64,000 nucleotides of DNA from Liolophura sinensis (GCF_032854445.1 NC_088300.1:41070458-41134457), one strand, 5' to 3'. Positions 33,524-46,462 are shown, counted from the stretch's first letter. The notes: generated from the sequence alone by a model not told the origin. Made by a program: numbers and translations.

Positions 33524-35298
33524 ATGTGTTTATTGAGAAAACTAAAGACCGACTCAGAAGAAGTAAATGGGCTGATGGCTGAAAAATCTACAGTCTCTAA
33601 AGTGCAAAGTCATTATGCTAAATATAAGGGTCAAGTCCGACATTCCTATACCATTCGTAGTCCGTAAAGGGCGTTCCAAGTCGATAATCGCAAGATCCAT
33701 TTCCACAACAACGTTTAACGCTAACTCCCGAAGACAAAGGTATGTAAGAAATTATACAAATAGGAAATAAAGCCGGTAACATGGTTGAGCCTGTGTGAAA
33801 GCTTCAGGGAGTCTAGCCAAGACTATTGCCGAATGCTTGATGATAGAGACAGACAAGTGTACCTCGACAATACTTACGATCCAAGGGACACCTTCCTGAA
33901 AAACTTCAAGGTTTGTGTGGAAAACTGGTTTTCGTCTCAGTCCCCCCCCCCCCCCCAAGGTAACCCAGAGAGACAGTGTGTCACGGGTGACCAGTGGTGA
34001 CAAGTCACAGAGCAAGTCCCTTCGCTCAAGTCATGCAGGTTCCAGACCCATTTCGCGAGCTAGCAGGGTTCTGGGAGAGCTGAGAAGGGCCGAACTGTGT
34101 GAAAGAATGAGAATATAAGTACGTAAAGGGCGTGAAGAGCCATGAAGAAGAAAAGGGAAATTGAGCAGGCCAAGCTCAATCTTAGACTAGAAGAAGAGGA
34201 GCTGTCTCTAACTACTGAATTAGCTGTATTAAATGCTAAAGCTAAAAATTGTTACTGATGTAAAGCCTGATAAGGATGTTGATGACGTAAGTGCTGTTCC
34301 CAGTTGTGGAACTGATAATGCCTATTTCTTCAGGGGTTAATGTGCTGCTGACCAGCTTGTAAATATGAAACCTTGTCCTTTAAATGCCACATACCTCAGT
34401 CGTCCCGTCAAATGACAGGTAACAATGTAATCAGTTCTACAGTTGACGTTCCGTCACTAGTTCTGCGCCATCTGAAGAAATCAGCATTCGAAATCAAGAA
34501 ATTTGGTGGAAACCCTATGGAGTTTCGAAAATTTGTAAGCCAGTTTCAAGCTAAGATTATCGCGAACAACGACTCAGAGGACAAGAAAATGAACTACCTT
34601 GAGCTGTACACTGTTGGCGAGGCTAATAAGGTCGTGTCAGGTTTCAGCTATCTTGATGCTTCACACGGTTTCCCAGCAGCGATAAGAAAACTTCAAGACC
34701 GTTAAGGAGACAACCAGGTAATAGCAAATGCCTTCATCAAGAAAGCCTTGGAGTGGCCCACAATAAAACCAGATGACACACAGACATTAGACGAGTTTGC
34801 ACTCTTTCTAGTGGAAACAGAAAATGCCGTGAGTGTATTGAAGCCTTCAAGGCAATAGAATACTCAGAAAATTTGAAGAATTGGTTGGTAAGCTCCCCTT
34901 CTACTTTCACGATCGTTGACGTAACATCATGCAACAGGTGAAGAGGAATAGTGAAGCCTTAACTTTTGATCATTTGGTGATGCTTGTTAAAGAAGAAGCC
35001 AAGAAGGCAAGTGATCCGGTCTATGGCAGAGACGCCATGTCTACTGAGAAAAAAGACCGGGGGCACCAAGAAATCTCGACTTACTTCAACAAAGCAAAAG
35101 TCCAAAGGAACATTTGTGACCAAAGTCAGTGAACCAGACGTACAACCACTCAGGCAGAACCTCACTGACATCTTCAAACCACAGAAATCACCTAAAGACA
35201 CCAAAAGTTGTATTTACTGCAGCAGCTCTCACCATGCCTTGTTAATGTGCGAGCTACCTGCAGCTCAACCCTCTGCTGGTAGAATTGACTGGTAGATA
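33524..35298 (+). pseudogene. BEL/Pao gag remnants with zinc knuckle
   Basis: A 47-codon frame from the ATG at 33524 ends at a TAA (33665). A Pao-type gag N-terminal segment follows (33785-34000, YCRMLDDRDRQVYL). Next comes a charged helix rich in Glu, Lys and Leu (34140-34250). The DUF1759-like region lies at 34373-34705 (FGGNPMEFRKFVSQF). Its continuation is at 34929-35130 (EALTFDHLVMLVKEEA). A zinc knuckle of the form C-x2-C-x4-H-x4-C is at about 35210-35251 (CIYCSSSHHALLMC). At least four frame changes separate these parts. In intact elements this protein packages the RNA; here it is non-functional. Confidence 0.85.
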
Positions 35299-35510
35299 TG
35301 TCATAGACACATGGTTAAGAAATGTAAAGGTAGATAACATGTTCCAAATGCAGTGGGCGACACCCTACAGTACTCCACGACGACGATCGAGCCGCTGAGA
35401 AACACCAAAGTCCGACCTCGGATTCATCGAGTGCGAAAATCTCCGGAGACGGTAAATCGCCTGTGCTAAGAGTATGTAGTTAAACGGAGGCCAGTAAAGC
35501 TGAATGTGCG

Positions 35511-36600
35511 ATGGCAATCATTTCTGTTCAAGTCAAGCTCAGAAGCAGTATCATTAATTTTTGCACGGGCAGGCTATTACGACAACTAGGAGGGTCTGGA
35601 AAAAGGATGAGGCTTATATTAGACACCATGGGATCGTCCTGTACCATCAAAACTTCAGCTTTAAAGGGGCTCCAAGTTTGTGACGTACAACTGAAGAATG
35701 TAGTTGATCTTCCAACTACATATTCGAAAGCAGAAATGCCTGTCAACAAAGTCTACATACCCAGGCATGAAGACGTAGCTGACTGGCCTCACCTTCAAGA
35801 TGTCAAGTTGCCACAAATAGACGCTCCAGTTGACTTACTAATCGGCAACAACGTCCCTGATTCTTATTCTCCATTTGAAGTCAGAACATGGCCTCAAGGT
35901 AGCCCACATGCGACACTGACAAATGTTGTAAGATAGCTGTCTTCAAGCACGAATGATGAATCATTTCCTGTCAACAAAATAGAGATCGCGTCTCTGAGGG
36001 AAGCAGAGGACTTGAAAAGTCTTCACCGACCCGTTCGAAACTCTATCAACATGGACTTTCCAGAGCGATCTTTAGATGACGTGATGGAATATTCACAGGC
36101 AGACAGAAAGTTCATAGAGCAAGCAAGCAGCTCAATACACTTGAAAGACGGCCATTACTACATCGATCTACCCTTCACAGACAAGAATATCCGAAACCTT
36201 AACAACAAGACTGAAGCTAAGCAGTTAATCTTGAGCGAAAACTACAAAAGAACACCCAGTTTTTAGCAGACTAAAAGAAGTTCATGTGTAAAATCCTGAG
36301 CCACGGCTATGCTGAAAGAGTCTCAACCGTTTGTCTCGACAAAAACAACGGACATGTTTGGTACATCCCACACCATGGGGTGTGCCATCACAAAAAGCCC
36401 AGCAAGATAAGAGTGGTTTTCGACTGCAGAGCGAATTATGCTGACATTTCGCTCAACCAAATGCTCATCCCTGGTCACGACCTAACCAACAGTCTGCTTG
36501 GTGTGCTTCTCCGATTTCGATAGCGTGAAGTTGCAGTTATAGGCGACATAGAAGCGTGTGCCTATAAACGACAATTAGGAGTTACTTGAGGATACTCACA
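35511..36600 (+). pseudogene. BEL/Pao protease and reverse-transcriptase N-terminus remnants
   Basis: The protease-like segment at 35511-35936 keeps VDLLIGNNVPDSYSPFEVR, typical of the region after the Pao protease. Its active-site motif reads DTMGSS, with an extra residue compared with the DTGS form of retroviral-type aspartic proteases. A segment leading into reverse transcriptase spans 36012-36266. The first reverse-transcriptase block at 36284-36523 includes KIRVVFDC and SLNQMLIPGHDL. A TAG interrupts the frame at 36521, followed by REVAVIGDIEA, where the first catalytic-motif strand would be. The palm motif with the paired Asp residues is absent, deleted with everything up to integrase. 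Confidence 0.85.
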
Positions 36601-36669
36601 AGTGTGCTGGACACCTTGAGAAAAACCCCACCCTTGCTGTGATCCAGTAGAGATACTGGATATTGCGAG

Positions 36670-37530
36670 CAAATTCTGTAATGAAGAACATCGTGTCTAA
36701 ATGCATCGAATGTCGTCGATATCAACGAACCGCCAGTCAGCAGAAAATGGCCGATCTCCCTATAGATCGTCTAGTGCCGAAAGAACCTCCTTTCACAAGG
36801 GTCGGCATGGACTTTTTGTCCATTTGAAGTCCGACGAGGGTGGAGCACTGTTAAGAGATACGGCATCCTGTTTACGTGCCTTGTCATACGTGCTGTGCAT
36901 GTAGAAGTTGCGCACAGTCTTCATACAGATTCATACATAAATGCCATCAGAAGATTCATCGCCCGTCGTGGACCACTAAAGGTGATTCGGTCTGACAATG
37001 GAACCAATTTGATAACTGCTGAGAAGGAAATGACGGGGTAAATCCAGCTATGGAACAACTCCAAAATTCGGACTGCCTGTATACAACAGAACATTTCCTG
37101 GGAATTCAACCCCCGACCGCTTCCCACTTCGAGGGAGTATGGGAGCCATACGGAAGGCTCTGTATGCATTGATGAGAGAGCAAACGATTCGTCTCCATGA
37201 TGAAGGTCTTTCGATCCTTATGTGTGAAGTCGAGGCCGTCTTGAATGGAAGACCCATCAATGGATTACCGAGCCGTCCCAGTGACCTTGAGGCTTTGACG
37301 CCCAAACAGCTGTTACTGCTTCGCAATTACCCCCTGGCATTCTTCAGAAGAGTGACAGTTATGTGCGCAAACTCTGGCGTCAGATTCAATATCTAGCGGA
37401 CATGTTTTGGCAGCGGTGGGTAAAAGAATACTTGCCTGGTCGTCAGCAAAGACAGAAATGGCTCTACCCTCGCAGAAACCTTTCAGTTGGTGATGTGGTT
37501 GTACTGATGGACAACAATCCAAGAAACTCG
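36670..37530 (+). pseudogene. BEL/Pao integrase and DUF5641-like tail remnants
   Basis: The zinc-binding end of integrase (SKCIECRRYQRT) is followed by the start of the catalytic core ([10 protein letters not shown], with the first Asp). A frame change near 36820 continues into an open stretch to 37041 that has no Met start ([28 protein letters not shown] with the second Asp). Another change near 37100 gives ASHFEGVWE, the position of the catalytic Glu. The segment at 37139-37396 (LMCEVEAVLNGRPI, LTPKQLLLLR) and the tail at about 37355-37530 (MFWQRWVKEYL, GDVVVLMDNN) complete the family's usual order. Three or more frame changes disable it. Confidence 0.88.
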
Positions 37531-37659
37531 TAGTCTCTACTCAGGATTCTCAATGTGAATAAAGACTGACACGGGCTCGTGGGATCAGTGAAGGTTAAGA
37601 CAAAGCCATCCGTCTTGCAACGTCCAGTAGCCACACTCTGTCTCCTTCTGAGGGGCCGA

Positions 37660-37936
37660 TGGTTAAATGTACCAAGTTCACGCTTAAATACAGTTCATGT
37701 ATGCAGTTTCAATTTCACCTCTTTCTTTTGTTTGGATGTAACTGTGTCCACCTTTCCACAGTTAGGAGGCATCTAAGCATTATACCATGTAACGTGTTCA
37801 TAGCGTACTGTAGTCAGAGGGCGCTCTTCCACGTAATAATTTGATACGAAGACTCGTCGTACAGCGTGTAAATGTAAATTTGTAAATTTGCAAGTTGGAA
37901 CAGACACAATATTTGCTTGTCACTTTGGTTGATACA
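37660..37936 (+). repeat. Probable 3' LTR of the BEL/Pao element
   Basis: A purine-rich GAGGGGCCGA (37650-37659) precedes TG at 37660, and the segment ends at CA (37935-37936) where the match to the 5' remnant stops. The length would be about 277 bases. Only the last 60 bases or so are verified by the second LTR; the left edge rests on the purine tract and TG. Confidence 0.65.
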
Positions 37937-38416
37937 CTGTGAAAAACCGATTCTCGTGAGAAAGAAATTCTGGACGTCTTACATGAGCCACTTGTTTACA
38001 GGGTGTTAACGCCTTTTATGAACAACGGTGTCAGCTCTGTACATCATTTCAGAGGTATCAACCTGTGCATATTTGATGGCATTTGGAAAATGTAAACGTG
38101 CTTACTCCGACTAAAGCTACTATGGCTACCAAAGTAGATCGAGCTGATCTCATGAGATTCCACACTGACGCTTGTAAATTTTATATTAGACTGGAGTGCT
38201 GCATTATATAATTCCATTGTGTGACTTCTCCATGTCTCCTGAGAATTTACACGACGGCGCGCCTAGCATACCTGATTTCAAGTTCTATTCTCTGGAAGTG
38301 ATTGTTGAGTATATTTCTAGAACTTCGACTACACAAGTCTTTTCTAGGTTATTAAAAACTTTTAATTTCTTTGCAAGTTTGGTGACAGTAGATCTTTTCT
38401 CATTCAAGTATGAACA
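37937..38416. other. Unique sequence, nothing recognised
   Basis: This is the 3' flank of the retrotransposon. No target-site duplication could be matched because the 5' end is lost. Confidence 0.5.
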
Positions 38417-38655
38417 AATTTATTTATTCATTTATTTATTTATTTTTTTATTTAATTGGTTTTGTACTCAAGAATATTTCACTTATACTGCCGCAGTCAG
38501 AATTATGGTGATAGAAAAATTGATAGTGCCCACGATCATCCGGAAGTTGCTGGTAGACTTTTTCCTCCTGCTGGTATACTTTTCCCACGTACGTCCGGAG
38601 AGGAAATGAGCTGAACTTGAACTCACAGCGATTACTTTATTATGCTGAGCTCGGT
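38417..38655 (-). mobile_element. SINE family A, diverged and nearly full length
   Basis: The long TTTATTTA-rich tail is followed by GTACTCAAGAATATTTCACT, CAGTCAGAATTATGGTGATA, CCCACGATCATCCGGAAGTT, ACGTACGTCCGGAGAGGAAA and the B-box region TGAACTTGAACTCACAGCGA. A small duplication of the CCTCCTGCTGGTA part sits in the middle. The head fades out around TGCTGAGCTCGG. Confidence 0.88.
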
Positions 38656-39907
38656 CATTTATGCGCCCTATCTGGACTGATCTTTGGTAATAAGTATGTC
38701 GACCAAGTTACAGGTTAGTCTAACAGGTTTTGTCATGCAATCAAGACCCCCAGGATATATTTGCAGTCACATCTTGTTCCTGTAGAAATCCAGGCTCTTT
38801 GATGCTGTTACCTCAAGTCTGCGTTGTACCATTACATGTAAGACAGATGCTGTGATGTATCATACCGGCTCCTTTGCTGTGGCACTTCATTGATGTGTAG
38901 TGAAACGTGTCACGTAATTGAAGTGAACTCCAATTACCTCCCCTCCCCACCCCAAAGGCCCCCAAGTCCAGAATGAAACCGGAAGAGATGAAGGGATATG
39001 ACCTCTGTTCTAGCGAAAATCCAGGAATAACAACTGGCAGTGGTGAAATTTCATTTCAATGCCAGTAACTGTTAAATGTATAAAATCCGTATGAAATATT
39101 TACTAATCTCTATCAATGTCAGGGTTTGTACACGATGTCCATTCAGACTCAAGCCTTCATTGTGCTTCTGTACCACCGCAGACGCAGATTGCAGATACCT
39201 GATAATGAATCTGTATCCAACCACATCCATGGTCACACATCAGGTGACCTGGATACCAAAAATGGCTCGGCGAGCAAGTTCCCCGAACTCGCTTCGCCAC
39301 ATTCATGATGGTATAAATTAGTGACATTAGCTTTAGTCGTGTTTCATGAAATATTTATTAAAATGCATCAGACATAATAGTAAATGTGCATTTTCTGATA
39401 CGTGTGTCTTTGTTTTTACCAAAACTTCTCTTCATCAATATTGTGAAGGCGTTACATATCTTCGGATCAGATCGAGGTATCCCTAAACTGGCTAACATGT
39501 GGGGTTGGGTGGTTCGCTTATTTTTGATGGTAGGAACATTAAGCGCATAAAGTGCATGAAGCGATGCACAGGTAGATTTTTGTTTGGTTTGAAACAGGTC
39601 ATTCCGGTTTCCACTTTCCATAAAACTGATCGCTCATGTGTAAGGTACGTTGCGCCGAGGTCAGATCAGTTTAACCCAAGATCGTTCGATTTAAGGTAGT
39701 GTTGATTTTGGTATCGTTACAAATGCTATGTCCAGCTGAAAATGCCCAACGTTCGTTTCTATCAATTTGATGCAGTTTTGGACCCTTTCTAGTCCTGATC
39801 TAAGAATGAAGGAAGCTGAACACAGTTTTAACCTTTCTACAAAAGATCCTTTGGGAGCAACAACTTTTGTCTTTTGTTTTACGAGAACTTTGACACATTG
39901 ATGTGGA
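38656..39907. other. Unique sequence, nothing recognised
   Basis: Short frames overlap on both strands at 39076-39321 and 39358-39699. None has a known domain. Confidence 0.5.
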
Positions 39908-40120
39908 ATGAATGATTGAGGTTTAACTTCGTACTTAATATTTTAGTCATATGACGACGAGGAGTCATTAGGTGTGTGTACATTTAATGTATCTTCTTAT
40001 GGCAAGGCGAGTCCATGCTGCCAAAGTGCTGCAGCCACTGAAGTATCATGCCGAATACACCAGATATGACACCCTCAACCAATCACATTATACTGATATT
40101 AGGCCAACGAGGCCTGTCTT
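39908..40120 (-). mobile_element. SINE family B, head-truncated
   Basis: GAATGATTGAGGTTTAACTT, CATATGACGACGAGGAGTCA, GCGAGTCCATGCTGCCAAAG and TGCTGCAGCCACTGAAGTAT match the copies at 17.3 and 55.7 kb. The sequence diverges after GCCTGTCTTC, so the tRNA-like head is not preserved. Confidence 0.88.
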
Positions 40121-43100
40121 CTTTCTTTAACCTCTGTGCTGATATTTATGTTGAGTAAATAAACTCTAGCCTGATGTGTGTTTCGATGTTGCGCAGTGTT
40201 TATCACTGCTACAAATCTGAAGCAGTCTGAACAAAGTCACCCTGAGCCACGATGAACTCTGGCAAACACCAGTCTAAAAATGTCCAAATGATGTTTAGTT
40301 CCATTTAAATAATAAATCATTAAGCCACTAAGCCAGCAGGACATCATGATTTCTTGGTGTTTAATGTCACCATTTCTATGATGTGCCTATATACTTGAAT
40401 TCCATTCTTGCGTGATATCCTTCCGTGATATCCTTCCAATCGTCGCCGTGAAATCCACCCTACATCCAGCAGTACTGATAAACACATGTATTCACTGATG
40501 AAATAGTTTCTTAGACGATAATGAGCAGTGATTTGGATTATCAGGTCATACAACAGTTAAAACACAGAGTTTTGAAAGCTTAATAAATACGTATGGACAC
40601 CAAATAATAGATATGGTGTGGCCTCTAACTAAAACTATCCGCTCGTCTTATGAAGTTAGGCATGTCGATCACGTTCATTCTGACAAACTCTGTTTCGATG
40701 TACCAAATGCCCGGCTTACCGCTACAGCTTCTGTTATACTATAGTGCATATGACGTTACTCTCCAGGGGAATTCTTAATACAGGAAAACGACCTTGTGCA
40801 ATATTATGGTTGACATCTCAATGGAGACAGTAAAATCGAACATACTTAGGATGTCTAGGGCAGGGGAGAACCTAATAACTATTGACCAAATCTACTTTCC
40901 ATTCTCTTCATTGGCCAGAGGCGTTGAAGGTTTGTGATCGGTCTGTGGCCAACGGGCAGTCAAGGCAGGTAATGCACTAACGTGAAGTATATGTTTTGAC
41001 ATAGTGAAATGGCTAACCTCTGGCGTCATGATTTTCAGTGGTAGGATGTGGACAACAGATTGTTATTTCCTCATCTTGTTAGTCGGAAGATAATGTGAAC
41101 TGTCTGTGACTCCCGAAGAAAAGTCGACTAAATGCAGACGGATTGTGAAGATTTTTTTATCACAATTTTATTTAAATACTTCGATATATTACTATCACAA
41201 TTTCTATTTATATTTAGAGTGAACAGACGCAATAACTGGTGTGGTTGCCTTAGTAACGCGTGTCTTTGCCATTGGGGGTTTCTTGGCGTGAACAATAGCA
41301 ATAGTAGGTCGACTGATGAGTTTCACGCAATACACCAGTAATGTAATTCTGGAAAACGAAAGCTTCAGTTTGACTCAATGTTTCAACATTTCAGAGTGAC
41401 TCCTAATGATGGCATAATAAAATGATGATATATTATGTCCTCGTAACTGCTTAAAACTTATGTGACACTTTAAATTAGACAGAACTGAGGAGGTCGCACA
41501 TATTCTCGTCGATAGTTCAATCGTTTATATGTGAAGCGCTAAAAGTCTCGCAAAACACGATATGAAAATGCTGGGTAACCGTTTTGTTTGTATGGATTCT
41601 GATAGGTGTCTGTACACTTTCTACCGACTCTTCCAAATTGTATTGTTTTTGTTTTTTGTTTTTTTTTTTTTTGGAAACCTAAAAACATGATGAACTCTTT
41701 TCTTAAAGTCGCTCCTCATAGTCTTTAGCCGTAAAAACGAAACGAGCAATGCTAACAATTGGCAGAAATCCAAGTTGAGGAAATTGATTTTGGAGAGGAA
41801 ACGCATTTTCACTGCCGGGTCACATCAGGGCATTTCTAAATCGATCGCGTGGAACACCATTAACCGTAAACAACCGTCACGACGCATTTATATTTTAACC
41901 TCTAAACACAAAGTTAAGCCCACCGAACCCATTAAAAGTCAGATAGTACTGCAACGAAGCTGTCTCAAAGGACAATTTGCATGTAAGAGACTCGGTTACC
42001 TCTGTTCGTGTGCCGTTTGTACAAATGCTGCTAGAAGCGAACATTACCTCCGTTAATTTTTTGTGCTGCACTGTTTTTCGTGCTGCATCTCGTTTCGTGT
42101 TTTACATTCCATGGTGTACATTGTATTGACAAGAATTCGTCTGGTGGGCTAAGTATCCCCGAGGCCTTTTCTATTGTTTTAATGTTACTATTTTGAGTAA
42201 CTCTAGACCAGTAAAGTCTAATGATTTTTGTTTTTGCTTGTTGTTTTTTTTTTTTACTTTATTCTGCTTAAGGTATTGTGTTAGCTGTGCTCTTCGTCTT
42301 TAAAGGCCAAGGCAGCACCTGGGTGAACCAAAGCAGATGTCTTGAGAATTTTACGCAATCAAACACGTTGCTATAAACACCTCAGATTGCGCGGCCTAAC
42401 CTGTGACGTAGCCTGTACCCATTCACTCCATGAAGTGACATATGTTAACAGAGAACTACTACATAAGACATGATTTTGAGACCGTTTGTAATGATTTAGT
42501 TACGTATAGCCGAGAAGGCAATTCACACAGTGTTGGTGAGACAGGTTTGTATCATTTACGGATCAAAACAGACGTGAAAGTAGTTGAATTACAAGCCGTG
42601 AAAAATTCAACGACGGTATCACAAATTATGTCCGACAGTAGCATACCGTCTCCTGCCAAAACTGCATTCACCTCCAGCAGACTCTAGGCCTACTAAGACA
42701 CGCTGTTAAATTTATATAAATACATTTTTGTCATTCATTTTACTGTTTAGCCAGCAGTTTCTATATAACAAATATCAGAGTCAGTGAAAAATTCATTAGG
42801 GATGCCAAAGGTTGACGGGAATGAGAAGCTTTCCCTGACGTCCGCGATAACTAGGTCAGCACTGCACTCATCTTAGAAGCCACCACCGCAAAACTGTAGC
42901 GACAGTGGTATGCCTAGATCAGCCTCAGTGGTGCTTAGATTCATTTCCATTTATTTCATAATTGAGCATGAATCCGGTCGTACAACAATCGTTTTGTGAT
43001 TTTGTAAGTATTTAATAGGGGTCAAAATCACCAGCACCACCCATTCGGAGGCTACGATATGAACCAGGAATACCCCAGCCGTGCATCTGCAGAACTGTAA

Positions 43101-44257
43101 ATGATATAGCATGCTTCCTGTATCAACAGTTCAAGCAGTGGAATAAATACGCTTCCAGTACGTCCAATTTCCGAGAAAGCTATTTATCATTTGGACCTTC
43201 ATCGCCGAAATCCACAACTTTTATCTGCCATAGGCCACTGATTTGACCATAACACGAAAAATAACCTCCACGCTAGAGGGCTAGAGTAAAGCGGACGTCA
43301 CCTTGTCGATGGACACGCGCTATAGCTGTTTCAAGACGAAGTTTCACTAAACTTTTACTGGAGCTGAAATAATCTAAAAAAAACATTTTAGGCTGGTTTA
43401 AGATACCTTGAATGGTAGTCTTTTAGTTGACATAAACATTAGTCAGGTGCTGTCTTTCACTTTAATCATATTTTATTTGATGATACTGTGTAAGTTAGAC
43501 ATGGGGAATAACTCCAATCCTGAACAAAGAAAAAAGGAAAGGACATGGTAGCAGCCTGAATTGAACAAAATCTGAAGTGACAGACTGACATTGTGTTTTC
43601 CATTACACGTATAATGTATATTCAGGCTAAAAAAGCTTTAAAGTGTTATACGGCTTATTCACCCAGAGAAACTCCTATTATCCTCGATGTGATCAATTGA
43701 GGTAACTATTGTTTTTGTCTCCTGTACAGTGATGGACGAAAAATATACACTATAGACGAAATATCCATAATTTATTAATAACAGAAAGAGGGATCAGAAT
43801 AAAAAATATCTGAATATATTACAAAATAGGATTTTGGACGCAATTTTTGATTAAACGAAATGAATTTAATTACAATACGAAGACACTCCTGTATTAGCAA
43901 ATGCGAGAAATTTGTACAGCATAGAGTAAAATCAGTGCAGCTAAGAAAGTGTGATAGTTGAGTTCATTCAGGATTTTATTCCATAAACTCTTTATGTAAA
44001 TGCGTAAATAGCAGCAAAATAACATGCCCCTTATAGCACGATGGCTTGGGCAGAATTAGGTAAAATAATTACATTTCGTTTAGATGTCACTGGTCTAAAA
44101 TTAATCAAAATGCTGCGTTGGCTAAGATGGTCGCTCGCTGGTTTAGTCATTAAGGCGTCCTTTTTGTTGAAAACGACAGCCCCGTGTTTCATGAAATCGC
44201 CCACCAGAACCCAACTTTTCCTGCATGGCGTCAAGTCAAGAAATTTGTTAAGCACCT
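40121..44257. other. Unique sequence without supported genes
   Basis: A T run (41658-41671) and a T-rich stretch near 42245 are present. Open frames such as 41775-42056 (93 codons) and 42442-42687 (81 codons, true ATG) show no family resemblance. ATATCCTTCCGTGATATCCT near 40416 is a small tandem duplication. Confidence 0.5.
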
Positions 44258-44340
44258 GTTGAAGATGTGAATCCTGGTGAAGATGTGAATCCCGGTGAAG
44301 ATGTGAATCGGGCACTGCCACTTTGCCACTGCCAAAGTGG
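44258..44340 (+). repeat. 18-bp triplicate followed by a hairpin
   Basis: GTGAAGATGTGAATCCYG repeats three times (44258-44311). A perfect 8-bp stem follows: CCACTTTG, loop CCACTGC, CAAAGTGG (44318-44340). No associated gene was found. Confidence 0.85.
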
Positions 44341-45118
44341 AGACTTGTTGAGTGACAAGAATCATAAACGGTATATGGAACAAGTAGGTTTCGTAATATA
44401 AAGTGGCAAAATGTCTTTCAATTGTGGCTTTGAACAAGACTTTAAGAATTACACAATATTTAGATGCTGAAAACCAGACCTTAGTTTAACCTTGACCATT
44501 GGAGGTGACTCAGTTCACCAGTTTATGCACTGTTGACTTGCCCGTTGGGATTGTGACGTACAGAAAAGGTCATTTACAGACATGAAAAATACAGACATGG
44601 AAAATAAGAGTCTTTGATCACTGCTCACAGAGTTACGGTATTCGTTGCCGCTAGTAACACTTTCTAACGGATTCTAAAAACAAACCACTTGGTACCAAAC
44701 AGGGAAATGCATGAGACATCAGAGTTTAAGGTTAAGACACGCAATAGCTCTGCTATTACACTCCTGGGATAAGGTGATCGGATGTTGTTTGATCAAAATC
44801 TTCAGTCACACCACACAATCTTGTTGTGCTAGACGTACACGACGCCACGGGAAATCCCGTCTTCTGTAATAATCATGTCCCGTGCACTGTTAAGTTGTTG
44901 CCCTGAGCCAAACATCACCCAAGGAGTGAAATTATTTGCATCTGGAAGACAAAAAAAGCATGTCTTTAGGACAACAGTTGGTCTGTACTGATGTTTTTAT
45001 CCGTGAATGGTTTGGTTTGTTCACTGTAGAACACCAGTGTAGTGAGAAATACTGTGTCTCTTGTATCTGTTTTTGGATTCTGGGTAACGTATTTTGTAGT
45101 CTTTTTATATTGTTTTCA
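44341..45118. other. Unique sequence, nothing recognised
   Basis: No mobile element or convincing coding region. Confidence 0.5.
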
Positions 45119-45244
45119 ACTTGCGGATGGTCGTGGGTTTTCTCCGGCCTCTGCCCGGTTTCCTCCCACCATAACGCTGGTCGCCGTCGTATAAGTGAAA
45201 TATTCTTGAGTACGGCGTAGTACGGCATAAATAAATAAATATAT
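45119..45244 (+). mobile_element. SINE family A, 3' half
   Basis: It starts within the core at ACTTGCGGATGGTCGTGGGT and continues through CCCGGTTTCCTCCCACCATA, GTCGCCGTCGTATAAGTGAA, a duplicated GTACGGC motif and an ATAAATAAATA tail. The abrupt start is typical of incomplete reverse transcription. Confidence 0.92.
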
Positions 45245-45334
45245 TGTATTCCAGGGCAAACCAGAACCAAAAAAGCCACCGAGGCCTCACCCTATAAGAT
45301 TGTTTTCGTGGGACTGTTCATCCATGGTTTATAG

Positions 45335-45382
45335 GGCATATAAATTGCTACTGTTTATGCATTTACATGAGGCCGAATTTCA
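45335..45382 (+). repeat. Short dispersed repeat shared with 9.9 kb
   Basis: It carries ATAAATTGCTACTGTTTATG and the following CATTTACATGA, nearly identical to 9905-9950. The flanks do not match. Confidence 0.6.
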
Positions 45383-46462
45383 CCGGTTACGTATGACCAT
45401 TTGTCAGCTATCACACTGTCGTCGCTGCTCTAGTTTTTAATCTCCGTGCTGTTGTCTATTCAATATTAATGTTGGTATACTTCTTTAATTAGATTAAATG
45501 TAATGGAAAACACAGTATTTTCATTTAAGTTGGCGTTTGACCCATTATTCTGGAAAATCATCAGGTGGATCGAGCATATTTCTCACCAGAAGCTCTTTCA
45601 AATAATTTTATTCTTTAATTTATCCTCCAGGAAAAATTATCGAGGAAAAAGAACAATGTCCCTGGTTGGCTGTATCGAACAGTGATAAACAGTTTCTTAC
45701 ACCTTGGCAGATCACTTCAGTTGTACAACCATGCCTTTCGGAAATTTCATCGGGAAGTCCAAAACTACGATTGCTTATTGCCTGTAGCATGGATCCATTA
45801 TCCCTCCCTGGAAGAATCGGTCTTGCAAGCTATAAATCAAATGTCAAAATCTTGTTCGGATTCTTTGTGTTTAGGTTGACAGAGAATAAGAGAATAAAAT
45901 GGGAGCCTCAATCTGAGAAAACTGTTTTGTTGCAGGACCTGGAGCCGTTCTTGTTTCGTTGTACTAATCCTTCCAGATGATACTTCAAAATTGTATTATC
46001 TTCAGGGTTTTTTCAGTTTCAATAAACGTCTTTCAGATGATACAAGAAAATGAAGTGTCTATTTTCAGTACAATTAGTTTCAAATTTTGTGACTTGTTTT
46101 CAACTAGTAGAGTGAATTTACAGTTTTTCTGCGAAGTGGACTTGCCGTTTAGTGTCTAAATGCCTGTGGGTTTTCTGTTTACCTGGTCACTCTTTGAATT
46201 TGGCCTTAAATGCCACGGGACTTGGTCACTGTTTGTGTTCATACCCTCACTATTTTAACATTAGAAATTGTCTTGAAACAAATCAAATCTCATTAAAAAT
46301 AGAATTTTGCATCATGTTTTAGTTGATTTCATTGCTTTAAGCATGTAAATATTGGTGGTTTGCATTTGCATAGATTCCTTGATCCGCACTCGTTGCGTTC
46401 TCACTTTATTTTCTACGAACATATCGCCGTCCAGTTAGTAAGTCGTGCTAGCATTTGTCTTT
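45383..46462. other. Unique sequence with several short open frames
   Basis: Four overlapping plus-strand frames (45503-46159, up to 104 codons) cover this stretch, but no domain is visible and frames overlap with equal openness. I do not call a gene. Confidence 0.4.

Larger units (their letters stand above)
33280..37936 (+). mobile_element. Degenerate BEL/Pao-type LTR retrotransposon
   Basis: The element has a truncated 5' LTR, gag, protease, the start of reverse transcriptase, integrase and a 3' LTR in the usual BEL/Pao order. The coding part, about 4.3 kb, is shorter than intact relatives because the reverse-transcriptase palm and the RNase H region are missing between about 36600 and 36670. 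Numerous stops and frame changes affect every domain. A C run (33944-33957) lies in the gag region. The only open frames are 60-140 codons. It cannot transpose by itself. The unequal LTRs show that the 5' end was lost or rearranged after insertion. Individual domains are listed separately. Confidence 0.9.

Noticed and set aside
37660-37936. Using LTR divergence to date the BEL/Pao insertion
   Set aside because: Only about 60 bases of the 5' LTR survive, too few for a meaningful estimate without alignment to other copies.
42442-42687. 81-codon frame with a true ATG
   Set aside because: There is no signal peptide, domain or splice context. A frame of this length is expected by chance in a 64-kb window.
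44932-45290. Open frames on both strands near 45 kb (up to 115 codons)
   Set aside because: Most of their length is SINE family A sequence. The remainder has no domain.
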